From positions 62,001 through 126,000 of the forward strand of contig JAJTWY010000001.1 of the NCBI GenBank assembly GCA_021463165.1: 64,000 nucleotides of DNA, in the 5' to 3' direction. The translations under genes and the position numbers were made by a program. This DNA is from Pyrinomonadaceae bacterium (lineage in GTDB: Bacteria; Acidobacteriota; Blastocatellia; Pyrinomonadales; Pyrinomonadaceae). The notes below the pieces were generated by a model. It worked only from the letters and a program-made list of their open reading frames with translations, had not been told where the DNA came from and searched no databases. Positions 36,501 through 44,845 of this stretch are shown piece after piece. Numbering within the stretch: position 1 is the stretch's first letter; each line of letters begins with the position of its first letter.

Positions 36501-36764
36501 TCATCGATCGTAGATCTCTCGACGATTTCCTACCTTTACCACCACGACGATCAACTGATCATCGCGGATAGAGTAAATGATCCTATAATTACCTTGTCTG
36601 ATTCGATAGCGGTCTGATCGGCCCGATAATTTCTGGCAGCCTGCAGGTCGGGGCTCATCAGCCAGCTGCCTGGTTCGAGACATTATTCGCTTAACGTCTT
36701 TCGCCGGGATCGCTTTGAGATTTCTGTAGAATGTTTCGGTGAACAGCAGTTTATATTTTGCCAT
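36501..36764 (-). CDS. RelE/ParE family toxin
   Basis: An 87-residue basic protein: YKLLFTETFYRNLKAIPAKD, QLADEPRPAGCQKLSGRSDRYRIRQGNYRI (quoted in pieces) and VVKVGNRREIYDR. This is the RelE-type ribosome-dependent mRNA interferase layout, with the conserved RxRxGxYRxxY core and the C-terminal GHRxxIY-like end (GNRREIY). The gene overlaps the antitoxin gene by 14 bases, forming an antitoxin-first operon. Confidence 0.92.
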   Translation of the reverse strand: MAKYKLLFTETFYRNLKAIPAKDVKRIMSRTRQLADEPRPAGCQKLSGRSDRYRIRQGNYRIIYSIRDDQLIVVVVKVGNRREIYDR

Positions 36765-36984
36765 CAGACTTTAGTCTTGCGAGAAGTTCCTCGTAGGTCA
36801 TCAGAGGGTCCGAAGCGGTTTCAACGAAAGCCGCAAGGTCTTCTTCGTCCTCGCTCAACGTAGCGATCAGCGCGTCGTTAACGATATCGGAGATACTTTG
36901 GTTCGTAACAACCGATTTCAGTTTTATCGCTTGATGTATTTCCGGCCGAATGTAAACTGTTGCTCTCTTTAATTGAGTTGCCAT
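36751..36984 (-). CDS. CopG/ribbon-helix-helix type antitoxin
   Basis: A 77-residue protein from ATG 36984. The N-terminal ribbon-helix-helix KRATVYIRPEIHQAIKLKSV, with QSISDIVNDALIATL, suggests DNA binding. An acidic tail (SEDEEDL to EELLARLKSDGKI) would wrap the toxin. A longer start at 37074 would include promoter sequence. The start codon sits almost at the expected transcription start, so the mRNA may be leaderless. Confidence 0.85.
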   Translation of the reverse strand: MATQLKRATVYIRPEIHQAIKLKSVVTNQSISDIVNDALIATLSEDEEDLAAFVETASDPLMTYEELLARLKSDGKI

Positions 36985-36990
36985 GTGGGA

Positions 36991-37019
36991 ATAGTAACGC
37001 TGTAACGTTTTGACGTCAA
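36991..37019 (-). promoter_or_regulatory. Promoter and repeats of the RelE-type module
   Basis: On the minus strand TTGACG (37014-37019) and TACTAT (36991-36996) are 17 bases apart. Within it lie a direct repeat GTAACG at 36994-36999 and 37002-37007 and a 10-base palindrome TTGACGTCAA at 37010-37019. These are good candidate sites for the ribbon-helix-helix antitoxin. Confidence 0.55.
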
Positions 37020-37097
37020 GATGTTTTTGCTTGTGCTCAGCTTTGACCCCGAAAGTGATATTCTTGGCTTTCAAAACCTTCTGACAAGCAAATATTT

Positions 37098-38219
37098 ATG
37101 CTGATCGAAACCGCACGTACTCCATCTTTGCTGCTCGACATTAATCGGGTTCGCGCGAACGCCGCTCGTCTTGCCGGAGTCGCTAAACAAAATAACGTCC
37201 GCCTCCGACCGCACATCAAGACGCACAAGTGCATCGAGGTCGCTCGCATTCAAACCAAAGGCTTTGACGGAGCGGTCACGGTTTCGACCCTGGCCGAGGC
37301 TAAAGCCTTTGCGGCCAGCGGGTTTACAGATATCACCTACGCGGTTCCGATCGAGCCGGGTAAGTTTGGTGAGGCGAGCAAAATAGCACGAAGCGGTGTG
37401 AAGCTGAATCTCCTGACCGACGACCTTGCAACCGCAAGGGCTTTGGACGAACATGCCCGAAAGGCCGGAACGCCCTTCGACGTGTTCGTGAAGATCGACT
37501 GCGGGACACACCGTGTCGGTGTCGAGCCCGATTCCGAGATGGCGGTGATGATCCCGCGGATGATCTCCGACGCGAAAAATATAAAATTTGCCGGGATCCT
37601 CACACATGCCGGCCATTCGTACGACGCGCGAACGGTTGAAGAGATAAAGGGCGTGGCGCGGCATGAACGCGACGTAATGGTCGAGCTTGCCGCCAGGCTC
37701 CGCGGAATGGGGATCGAGGTTCCGACGGTCAGCATCGGTTCGACGCCAACGATGAATCATATCGACCACCTCGAAGGTATCGACGAAATTCGTCCGGGCA
37801 ATTACATTTTCTTCGACAATTTTCAGGCGACACTTGGAAGCTGCTCATTTCAAGACACGGCCTTGACCGTACTTGCGGCTGTTATCCATAAAGATCTCGA
37901 TCATAAGAAGATCGTCATCGATGCCGGCGGCATCGCGATGTCGAAAGACCGAGGGCCGGTCGGTCTCGATCCGTCCTGCGGTTACGGACGCGTTCTCGAT
38001 CTCGCGGGTGTCGATACGGGATCGCGTCTTACGTCGGTCTCGCAGGAACACGGCGTGATCACTGACGTTGGCGAAGAAATGCTTCACCGGACCAAGGTCG
38101 GAGATCGCTTCCGAATCCTCGCCAACCACTCCTGCATGACCGCCGCTCAGCACACTCACTACAATGTTCTCGAAAATGGCGAGATCGTGGACCGCTGGGC
38201 GATTCTCCGAGGATGGTAG
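37098..38219 (+). CDS. PLP-dependent D-threonine aldolase / D-serine dehydratase-like enzyme
   Basis: A 373-residue alanine-racemase-fold enzyme. Residues LRPHIKTHKC (about 36-45) contain the PLP lysine. The SIGSTPTMNHID and HEHGVITD-like QEHGVITD segments line the active site. NHSCMTAAQHTHYNV near the C-terminus supplies the His/Cys metal site typical of the DSD1-like family. Activity on D-threonine, D-serine or a D-hydroxy amino acid is expected, but the substrate is undetermined. It is divergent from the RelE-type module. Confidence 0.9.
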   Translation: MLIETARTPSLLLDINRVRANAARLAGVAKQNNVRLRPHIKTHKCIEVARIQTKGFDGAVTVSTLAEAKAFAASGFTDITYAVPIEPGKFGEASKIARSGVKLNLLTDDLATARALDEHARKAGTPFDVFVKIDCGTHRVGVEPDSEMAVMIPRMISDAKNIKFAGILTHAGHSYDARTVEEIKGVARHERDVMVELAARLRGMGIEVPTVSIGSTPTMNHIDHLEGIDEIRPGNYIFFDNFQATLGSCSFQDTALTVLAAVIHKDLDHKKIVIDAGGIAMSKDRGPVGLDPSCGYGRVLDLAGVDTGSRLTSVSQEHGVITDVGEEMLHRTKVGDRFRILANHSCMTAAQHTHYNVLENGEIVDRWAILRGW

Positions 38220-38230
38220 AATTGGTTTTT

Positions 38231-38722
38231 ATGATCAAGGAAATTCTGTTGAAACAATACGACCGTTGCCACAACGAAAACGGATGGTTCGTTGCGATAA
38301 GAAATGCGATCGAGGGGCTGAACTTCGAACAGGCCGCGTGGAAACCGATCGACGATGTAAACTGCATCTGGGAAACGCTTTCGCACCTCACCTACTACAA
38401 CTACGCCTATCTTCAACGCTTTCAGGGCATTGACTATGAGTACGACGTCACGTCAAATAACGAAACATTCAGTACGGGCGAATATGACGAAGCACACTGG
38501 CAAGCTGACATTGCGCGATTCGATGCCGTCATGAATGAGTGGCGAGAGTTGATCGCCACAACGGGCGATACGAAATTCGGCGAGCGTGTTTCGCAGCAAA
38601 ATTCCGCAACATGGGCCCAGCTGATCGCCGACGTAAATGCCCACAACGCATACCACGCCGGCCAGGTCATTGTTCTCAGGAAAATGATGGGCAGTTGGAA
38701 CGCTGAAGCCGGTGTTTCATAG
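38231..38722 (+). CDS. DinB family protein
   Basis: A 163-residue four-helix protein starting at ATG 38231, just after the upstream aldolase-like gene; an ATG at 38213 would overlap that gene. The metal-site histidines fall in WETLSHLTYYNY and in ADVNAHNAYHAGQVIVLRKM. That C-terminal HxxYHxGQ pattern is a strong DinB/YfiT-like mark. Function unknown. It is distinct in sequence from the DinB protein at 23.7 kb. Confidence 0.9.
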   Translation: MIKEILLKQYDRCHNENGWFVAIRNAIEGLNFEQAAWKPIDDVNCIWETLSHLTYYNYAYLQRFQGIDYEYDVTSNNETFSTGEYDEAHWQADIARFDAVMNEWRELIATTGDTKFGERVSQQNSATWAQLIADVNAHNAYHAGQVIVLRKMMGSWNAEAGVS

Positions 38723-38737
38723 CCATCTCGAACACGC

Positions 38738-39925
38738 CTACTTGTAGAAGGCCGAGCGCACGAGATCGCGGATCAGCCGAAGAGGATCCTTGTCGCGCCC
38801 GGCTCCGCTCGGAGGGATTACGTTCGTGTTAAAGACGATGATCGTGCCCATCCGCTTCGCCGGATCGAGATCAATGTAACTGATAAAACCGTTCTGGTCG
38901 CCGCTGTGCCCCAGATGGGTTTTCGACAGACGTTCATCAATGAAGAACGTCAATCCGATGTGCGTTGTAAAGCCGAGATTCCCATTCGCATCAGCCTCGG
39001 TCGGGAGCTGTGGTTTCCACATTTCCTCGAGCGATGAGCGCTTTAGCACACCGTCGTAGCGATCGGCATTTGCAGGATCGCCGCCGAGCAGGAAGCGAAC
39101 GTACTTGACCATGTCGGCAACCGGTGCATTAAGGCCGCCGTTCGAAACGGTGATGCCCGAATTGGCGTCAAACCGTCCTTCGGTCCGTTTACCGTTCTGC
39201 AAATAATACGAGTGCGAACGGTGTTTTGCCAGATGATACGGGGTCGTATCGAAATAGCTCCGGTACATCTCGAGCGGTTTGAATATATTCTTGTCGATAT
39301 ATACTTCGTAATCGTCGCCGGTCAGCTTCTCGATTATCCGCCCGAGAAAGATTATTCCGGGATTGGAATAGCTGAATTTGCTTCCCGGTTTGAACAGTAT
39401 CTCGGTATAAGGCAGCATCGCCACCAACTGCGAATATTCGGTTGGCTCAAATGGCTCCCAGGGCTGGCCCTTGTCCCACGGCCAGGTCGAACCGCGAAAT
39501 CCGGCAGAATGGGTCAGCAAATGCCGGATCGTGATCTCGTCCATCGAACCAAAGGGATTGTGGACATCGCGAAGTTCAGGCAAATACTTTGTCACTGGGT
39601 CATCCAGCTTCAATCGCCCCCGATCTCGAAGCTGCATGATGGCGATCGCGGTGAAAGGCTTTGTATTCGATGCCCAGTGAAAGATCGTTTCGTCGTTGAC
39701 CGGTATGTTCTTTTCAACATTCGCAAGGCCGAATTTATGCTCCGCTGCGACCTTGTTCTCACGTATCAAAGCAAAAGAACTGCCTACCAAACCGCCTCGT
39801 TTTAGCTCGGCCTCATAGGCCGTCTTGAACTCGTTCAACTTATCCGCCGACTGTGCGCTCATTGTAATTACATTTACGAACACCGCTATAAGAGCAGTGG
39901 CTATCAAGGTGCCGCGAAAGAACAT
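38738..39925 (-). CDS. Secreted serine hydrolase, class C beta-lactamase-like
   Basis: A 395-residue exported protein with a signal peptide ending near ITMSAQSADK. The beta-lactamase/esterase SxxK motif appears as SNTKPF (about residue 91) and the YxN-type motif as YSNPG (about residue 195). The segment HLGHSGDQNGFISY provides the third motif region (HxG-like). Such proteins are usually esterases or peptidases acting on the envelope and not antibiotic-destroying enzymes. It is transcribed divergently from the alaS-like gene. Confidence 0.9.
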   Translation of the reverse strand: MFFRGTLIATALIAVFVNVITMSAQSADKLNEFKTAYEAELKRGGLVGSSFALIRENKVAAEHKFGLANVEKNIPVNDETIFHWASNTKPFTAIAIMQLRDRGRLKLDDPVTKYLPELRDVHNPFGSMDEITIRHLLTHSAGFRGSTWPWDKGQPWEPFEPTEYSQLVAMLPYTEILFKPGSKFSYSNPGIIFLGRIIEKLTGDDYEVYIDKNIFKPLEMYRSYFDTTPYHLAKHRSHSYYLQNGKRTEGRFDANSGITVSNGGLNAPVADMVKYVRFLLGGDPANADRYDGVLKRSSLEEMWKPQLPTEADANGNLGFTTHIGLTFFIDERLSKTHLGHSGDQNGFISYIDLDPAKRMGTIIVFNTNVIPPSGAGRDKDPLRLIRDLVRSAFYK

Positions 39926-40121
39926 TTTATCTAAAGTACCGCCTCTTGCTTGCTTTTTTCGAAAACTTCAAAATCATAATGACCGGCACGTTTTTTTACA
40001 AGCTGAAAAGCTATGAAGCATTTTCATTTTACCTTTGGCGTATTGCTATTTGTCGCTTTTCGGATCACGGGCCAGTCCATGCGGCACGAGCCCTTGATAC
40101 CGCGTTGATGCCCATGATTGT

Positions 40122-40127
40122 TATAAT
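40122..40127 (+). promoter_or_regulatory. Likely -10 element of the alaS-like gene
   Basis: TATAAT, a perfect -10 match, lies 9 bases before the ATG at 40137. Candidate -35 boxes (TTGATA at 40094, TTGATG at 40105) are poorly spaced. Transcription would begin almost at the start codon. Its presence argues that the shortened gene is transcribed on its own. Confidence 0.45.
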
Positions 40128-40136
40128 ATCTAAACG

Positions 40137-42032
40137 ATGAGCAGCTACGGAGAAATGACGGAAACCCAACAGTTAGCGAGCCGCGTGATAGCCGACCATG
40201 CGCGCTCGACCGCGTTCGCGATCGCGGACGGCATCCTTCCCGGCAACGAGGGCCGCAATTACGTCCTGCGCAAGATAATGCGCCGCGCCATCTATCACGG
40301 CCGCGAACACCTCGGCCTGACCGAGGCGTTTTTCTACAAGGTCTGCGACAAGGTCGTCGACCAGATGCGCGATGCCTTTCCGGAACTCGAAGCGCAGCGT
40401 GAATTCATCGGCAAGATGGTACGTCTCGAAGAAGAGCGGTTCGGAAATACCGTGACCGTCGGCCTTAGTAAGCTCAATGAACTCAGCATTTCGCCGTCAA
40501 CCCCGAAGGATGACGACCTCTTTTTATCGGTCGGAAAACTCTATGACACATTTGGTACGCCGCGCGATCTGATCAGGGTTTTTCTTGAGGAAAAAGTCCT
40601 CATTTTCGAAGAAGACGATTTTAACGCAAGATTTGACGCGGCACTCCAGGAACTTCAGAAGCAGGGCAGTATCGGAAAGACCGAGCGAAAAGGTGAACCT
40701 TCGCCCGTTTATGCCTCGCTGCTCGAAAAGGTCGGGCCGAACCGCTTTCATGGTTACGAAGCGACGCAGATCACGGATGCTAAGATCGTTGCCTTATTGG
40801 ACGGTGAAGATCCGGTCAACGAGCTTTCTGTCTCCGCGCAGGGCAGCGTTGTACTCGACAATACGCCTTTTTACGCTGAGGCGGGCGGGCAGGTCGGTGA
40901 TACGGGCGTTCTTGTAGGTGCTGAATCGCGTGCCGCTGTCGCAGATACTTATTCGCCTGTCTCGGGGTTGATCATTCACAAGGTCACGGTAACAAGCGGC
41001 ACTTTGAAGGTTGGTGATGAGGTCGCGGCGAGTGTCGATGTCGAAAAGCGGGACGCGACACGGCGCAACCATACGGCGACGCATCTCGTCCACGCGGCTT
41101 TGCGCGAGGTCCTCGGAACCCATGTGAAGCAAGGCGGTTCGGTCGTTGCACCCACCTTTTTGCGGTTTGATTTTACTCACTATCAACCGCTGACGGCCGC
41201 TGAGATCGCCGAGATCGAAGACCTCGTTAATCGCGAGATCCTGCGGAACGACCCGGTAAATACGAACATCATGCCGATCGAGGAGGCCATGCGCGGCGGG
41301 GCGATGGCCTTGTTCGGCGAGAAATACGGCTCGGATGTTCGGGTGCTGAGCGTCGGCGACGGAACGTTCTCGAAGGAACTTTGCGGTGGCACACACGTGC
41401 GGGCGACGGGCGATATCGGCTCATTCAAGATCACGAGCGATGAGGCGATCGCGTCGGGTGTGAGGCGCATTCGTGCGATCACGGGTTTTGATGCCTTTCA
41501 GCGGTTTCGTGAAGACGAACGCCTGATCGACGCCTCGCTCGGGGCCCTTAAGACTCAGCGTGACAATCTGCCGAACGCCATTGAGCGCCTCCAGGAAGAA
41601 CTGAAACGCACCCGCAGGGAAATGGACGATCTCAAACTCAAGATCGCTACAGGCGGCATCGGCGGCGGTTCGTCGTCGAATGGCGACGAATCTCGTGAGA
41701 TCAATGGTGTGAAGGTTTTGGCCAAGGTCGTCGAAGGCCTCGATGCAAACGGCATGCGGCAGCTTTCTGATACGCTGCTCGCCCGGCTCCGATCCGGCGT
41801 TGTCGTGCTCGGTCGGAAGGACGAAGGCAAGGTAGGCATCATCGTCCGCGTTTCCAAGGATCTCACCAAGAAGGTAAAAGCCGGTGACATAATCCGCGAG
41901 ATCGCCCCTATCGTTGGCGGCCGCGGCGGCGGCAAACCTGACATGGCTGAAGGCGGCGGCACCGAACCGGAGAAACTTTCCGAGGCTATCGATGCCGGCT
42001 ACACGGTGATTGCGGGGCTGCTGGACCGCTGA
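40137..42032 (+). CDS. Alanyl-tRNA synthetase homologue lacking the aminoacylation domain
   Basis: A 631-residue protein aligning with AlaS only from the start of the tRNA-recognition region: RVIADHARSTAFAIADG and NEGRNYVLRKIMRRAIYHGR. It then has the editing domain with intact zinc/active-site residues (HTATH, His312 and His316; CGGTH, Cys416 and His420), a coiled coil, and the C-terminal DHHA1 domain. Complete AlaS has about 240 more N-terminal residues carrying class II motifs 1-3, and all are missing. An in-frame TAA at 40131 excludes an extension, and the upstream DNA holds an opposite-strand gene. It may be an editing factor, half of a split enzyme, or a truncated copy. Confidence 0.9.
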   Translation: MSSYGEMTETQQLASRVIADHARSTAFAIADGILPGNEGRNYVLRKIMRRAIYHGREHLGLTEAFFYKVCDKVVDQMRDAFPELEAQREFIGKMVRLEEERFGNTVTVGLSKLNELSISPSTPKDDDLFLSVGKLYDTFGTPRDLIRVFLEEKVLIFEEDDFNARFDAALQELQKQGSIGKTERKGEPSPVYASLLEKVGPNRFHGYEATQITDAKIVALLDGEDPVNELSVSAQGSVVLDNTPFYAEAGGQVGDTGVLVGAESRAAVADTYSPVSGLIIHKVTVTSGTLKVGDEVAASVDVEKRDATRRNHTATHLVHAALREVLGTHVKQGGSVVAPTFLRFDFTHYQPLTAAEIAEIEDLVNREILRNDPVNTNIMPIEEAMRGGAMALFGEKYGSDVRVLSVGDGTFSKELCGGTHVRATGDIGSFKITSDEAIASGVRRIRAITGFDAFQRFREDERLIDASLGALKTQRDNLPNAIERLQEELKRTRREMDDLKLKIATGGIGGGSSSNGDESREINGVKVLAKVVEGLDANGMRQLSDTLLARLRSGVVVLGRKDEGKVGIIVRVSKDLTKKVKAGDIIREIAPIVGGRGGGKPDMAEGGGTEPEKLSEAIDAGYTVIAGLLDR

Positions 42033-42058
42033 TCCTCGTCGCTAAATAACAAACTACT

Positions 42059-43717
42059 ATGGATGCGGTTGCACTGGAAGGATCCAAAGAACTAGTCTCG
42101 TACAACCCGGCAACCGGGGCCGAGATCGGGCGCGTGCCTTTGGCGTCCGGCAAGGAAGCGGCCGCTGCGGTCGAACAAGGGCGGATCGCCTTCGATAACT
42201 GGCGAAAGACCTCGTTTGCCGAGCGAAAACGCCTTGTAATGAAAGCGCGCGAGGTGCTGATCGCCGAAATGGACGAGATCGCGGCGCTTATCTCGCGTGA
42301 ATCGGGTAAACCGTTTGCCGAAGCCCTGTCCATGGAGATCGTCCCCGTGCTCGATCTGATGCAGTATTTTGCCCGCAGGACCGAGAAGCTTCTGCGTCCG
42401 CGGAGGATCGGCATCGGGCTTTACGCTCTGATGGGGCGTTCCTCAAAGATCATCTTCAAACCGAAGGGCGTGGTCTGCATAATACCGGCATGGAACTATC
42501 CTTTCTCGATACCGCTCGGCGAAGCGACGATGGCCCTGATGGCCGGCAACACGGTCGTGATAAAGCCGTCGGAACTCACACCGTTCATAGGACTTAAGGT
42601 CGGGGAGATATTTGAAAAGGCTGGATTCCCCGCCGGCTCAGTTCAGATCGTCAATGGCGACGGTTCGACCGGCGCGGCCCTGGTCGAAGCAGGTCCGGAC
42701 AAAATAATGTTTACGGGCTCGGTCGCAACGGGGAAGAAGATCGCTGCAGCCGCCGCGAAAGAGCTGACATCGACGGTTTTAGAACTGGGCGGCAAGGACC
42801 CGATGATCGTTTTCGAGGACGCGAATCTCGAACTCGCCGCACAAGCCGCGGTTTGGGGCGCGTTTTGCAATAGCGGCCAATCTTGCTCGTCGGTCGAGCG
42901 GCTTTATGTTCACGAAAGCGTCGCCGACACACTTACAAAACTGATCGTTGAGAAGACCCGAGCGCTAAAACAAGGCACCGGTGATCGTGAAGATGTTTCC
43001 ATCGGAGCGATGTCGTCCGAAAGGCAGGTAACCATCGTCGAGGACCACGTCGCCGACCTCATCGCCAGCGGAGCAAAGATCGAGATCGGCGGACGCCGGA
43101 ACGCGGACGCCCTCGTCCGCAATGAGCGCCGCTTCGACGCGGACCAAGCGTCAAATAACAGCCAAGTCGGCGCAGCGTCGGCGGACGAGGGCGTCCGCGC
43201 TCCGCTTTTTTACGAGCCGACGGTTATTACGAACGTCAACAACGAAATGCGTGCGATGCAGGAGGAAACATTCGGGCCGACGCTGCCGATCGCGACGTTT
43301 TCGACCGAAGAAGAAGCGATTCGATTAGCGAATGACAGCGAGTTCGGCTTGACGGCGAGCGTGTGGACGCGCGACCGCTCACGTGGCCGACGCGTCGCTG
43401 AGCAAATCGAGGCCGGCTCGGTCTGCATTAACGAAGTTCTTTACACGCACGGTATCGGCCAAACGCCTTGGGGCGGGTTCAAAAATAGCGGCCGCGGACG
43501 CACGCACGGACGTGAAGGCCTTTTGGAACTCGTCGATCCGCAGCACATTCACACAAACCGCATCGCTCTTTTGCCCGACGCATGGTGGATGCCGTATTCC
43601 GCAAACGCCATCGCGACATTCCGCAAAATGTCGCGCACATTCGCCAGCGGCTCGCTCCTAAAAACTGCAATGGTGCTGCCGCAATTGATCAAGCGTGTGC
43701 GCGAGTTGTGGAAATAA
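42059..43717 (+). CDS. Aldehyde dehydrogenase family protein
   Basis: A 552-residue NAD(P)-dependent dehydrogenase. The motifs are IIPAWNYPFSIPLGE, VIKPSELTPF, FTGSVATGKKIA, the catalytic Glu in LELGGKDPMIVFED and the catalytic Cys in FCNSGQSCSSVER. The C-terminal PWGGFKNSGRGRTHG is also present. A segment at about residues 349-380 is an in-frame insertion encoded by two inverted palindromes and is absent from ordinary family members. The frame remains open, so the protein may still be active. It follows the alaS-like gene by 26 bases. Confidence 0.93.
   Translation: MDAVALEGSKELVSYNPATGAEIGRVPLASGKEAAAAVEQGRIAFDNWRKTSFAERKRLVMKAREVLIAEMDEIAALISRESGKPFAEALSMEIVPVLDLMQYFARRTEKLLRPRRIGIGLYALMGRSSKIIFKPKGVVCIIPAWNYPFSIPLGEATMALMAGNTVVIKPSELTPFIGLKVGEIFEKAGFPAGSVQIVNGDGSTGAALVEAGPDKIMFTGSVATGKKIAAAAAKELTSTVLELGGKDPMIVFEDANLELAAQAAVWGAFCNSGQSCSSVERLYVHESVADTLTKLIVEKTRALKQGTGDREDVSIGAMSSERQVTIVEDHVADLIASGAKIEIGGRRNADALVRNERRFDADQASNNSQVGAASADEGVRAPLFYEPTVITNVNNEMRAMQEETFGPTLPIATFSTEEEAIRLANDSEFGLTASVWTRDRSRGRRVAEQIEAGSVCINEVLYTHGIGQTPWGGFKNSGRGRTHGREGLLELVDPQHIHTNRIALLPDAWWMPYSANAIATFRKMSRTFASGSLLKTAMVLPQLIKRVRELWK
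43102..43199. repeat. REPIN-like element (two inverted REP palindromes) inside the ALDH gene
   Basis: The 19-base arms at 43102-43120 and 43181-43199 are perfect inverted copies. Each arm is itself a hairpin, GCGGACG and CGTCCGC around a four-base loop. The arms enclose 60 bases. This nested palindrome is the hallmark of REPINs, short elements mobilised by RAYT transposases. No transposase gene is in the window. The element adds about 33 codons in frame to the aldehyde dehydrogenase. Confidence 0.75.
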
Positions 43718-43765
43718 CAAGCTTTTTGAATCGCTCTAAAAGGGTTTGAGAATCTATCACCGCCT

Positions 43766-44149
43766 ATGAGTAACCTTGAACAAAACAAGCAAACGGTTAC
43801 GACATTCTATGACCTGATGTTCAATCAGTCGAAGCCGCGCGAGGCGATCGAGCGATATACAGGCGGCGAATACATTCAACACAATCCGACGGTCGGCGAC
43901 GGCAAGGAGGCTTTCATCGAATATTTTGAACAGATGTCACGCGAATATCCCGGCAAACGCGTCGAGTTCAAACGCGTGATCGCCGAAGGAAACTACGTCG
44001 TGCTTCACTGTCATCAGTGGTGGCCGGAATCAGGCGACTGGGCAGGCATCGATATTTTTCGGCTTGATGACGACGGCAAGATCGTCGAGCATTGGGACGT
44101 TCTGCAAACCGTGCCGGAAACTTCGGCAAACGATAATACGATGTTCTAG
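43766..44149 (+). CDS. SnoaL-like / NTF2-fold protein
   Basis: A 127-residue protein with the SnoaL-like pattern: [38 protein letters not shown] (in part), and [20 protein letters not shown]. It is cytoplasmic, since no signal peptide is seen. Members are often assigned as predicted SnoaL-like aldol-condensation enzymes, but real functions vary. Its stop overlaps the stop codon of the convergent YbaN gene. Confidence 0.9.
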   Translation: MSNLEQNKQTVTTFYDLMFNQSKPREAIERYTGGEYIQHNPTVGDGKEAFIEYFEQMSREYPGKRVEFKRVIAEGNYVVLHCHQWWPESGDWAGIDIFRLDDDGKIVEHWDVLQTVPETSANDNTMF

Positions 44150-44574
44150 ACTTCGTGGCCGGCCGTTGTGTCAACGGAAGGAAGATCGACGACTTCTTCC
44201 TCAGATGGCTTGTAGGTTTTGAGCCAGAACAAGTGCGTTGTTACTCCGAGCGCAATGGCGACAAGCAGCAATGTGAGCCAGAACCCGGCGGACACCATCC
44301 AAATACTAAGTCCTATCGAAGCCCACAAAATAATTGTGGTCGTGACTTTTTGCCGCAGCGAGATTCCCTTGCCCGATTTGTAATCGCTGATGTATTTGCC
44401 AAACAGCTTGTTTGTCAGCAGCCAGGTGTGAAATTTTTCAGAACTCTTCGAATAGCAATACGCCGCCATCAGCAGAAATACTGTTGTCGGCATCAACGGC
44501 AAAAACATCCCAAGCACGCCGAGCCCGACGCACACCGTGCCGAGAAAGATCAAAAGGGCTTTACGAATATCCAT
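44146..44574 (-). CDS. YbaN/DUF454 family membrane protein
   Basis: A 142-residue protein from ATG 44574 with about three membrane helices. It contains the DUF454 signature [24 protein letters not shown], seen here as [15 protein letters not shown] then [13 protein letters not shown]. Function unknown. An earlier start at 44682 would include a duplicated 24-base unit and is not favoured. It ends antiparallel against the SnoaL-like gene. Confidence 0.88.
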   Translation of the reverse strand: MDIRKALLIFLGTVCVGLGVLGMFLPLMPTTVFLLMAAYCYSKSSEKFHTWLLTNKLFGKYISDYKSGKGISLRQKVTTTIILWASIGLSIWMVSAGFWLTLLLVAIALGVTTHLFWLKTYKPSEEEVVDLPSVDTTAGHEV

Positions 44575-44635
44575 AAAACCGACAAACCACAGTTTAATCT
44601 CTTCATCCGGACTGTGTCCAACACAACATCGCTGT

Positions 44636-44683
44636 ACATCAGAATTATCCGCAAACACGACATCAGAATTATCCGCAAACACG
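44636..44683. repeat. Two-copy 24-base tandem repeat upstream of ybaN-like gene
   Basis: The unit ACATCAGAATTATCCGCAAA followed by CACG occurs twice, at 44636-44659 and 44660-44683, without mismatch. It lies in the 271-base region between the YbaN gene and the DUF4143 ATPase gene. A recent slippage duplication is the simplest explanation. A doubled regulator site is possible. Confidence 0.6.
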
Positions 44684-44794
44684 CGTTGGCCTACTGTGCG
44701 ATTCAGAATATTTGAGATCAGTCGTGTTTACGATGCTCTTGATCTGTGATCAGGATGTCAGGTATAGCCCACCTCTTAAGGCGAGCGAAAACTT

Positions 44795-44835
44795 TACCAT
44801 GAAATTCTGTCATGCGATGACAGATTTTCGTGGTA
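44795..44835. promoter_or_regulatory. Long inverted repeat in the DUF4143 ATPase control region
   Basis: Nineteen-base arms (44795-44813 and 44817-44835) match at 17 positions around a GCG centre. The inner core TCTGTCAT-GCG-ATGACAGA is perfect. The repeat ends 10 bases before the ATPase start codon and overlaps the expected promoter, where TATGCT at 44834-44839 could be the -10. This arrangement suggests an operator, or a hairpin hiding the start region. Confidence 0.55.
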
Positions 44836-44845
44836 TGCTCTATCC

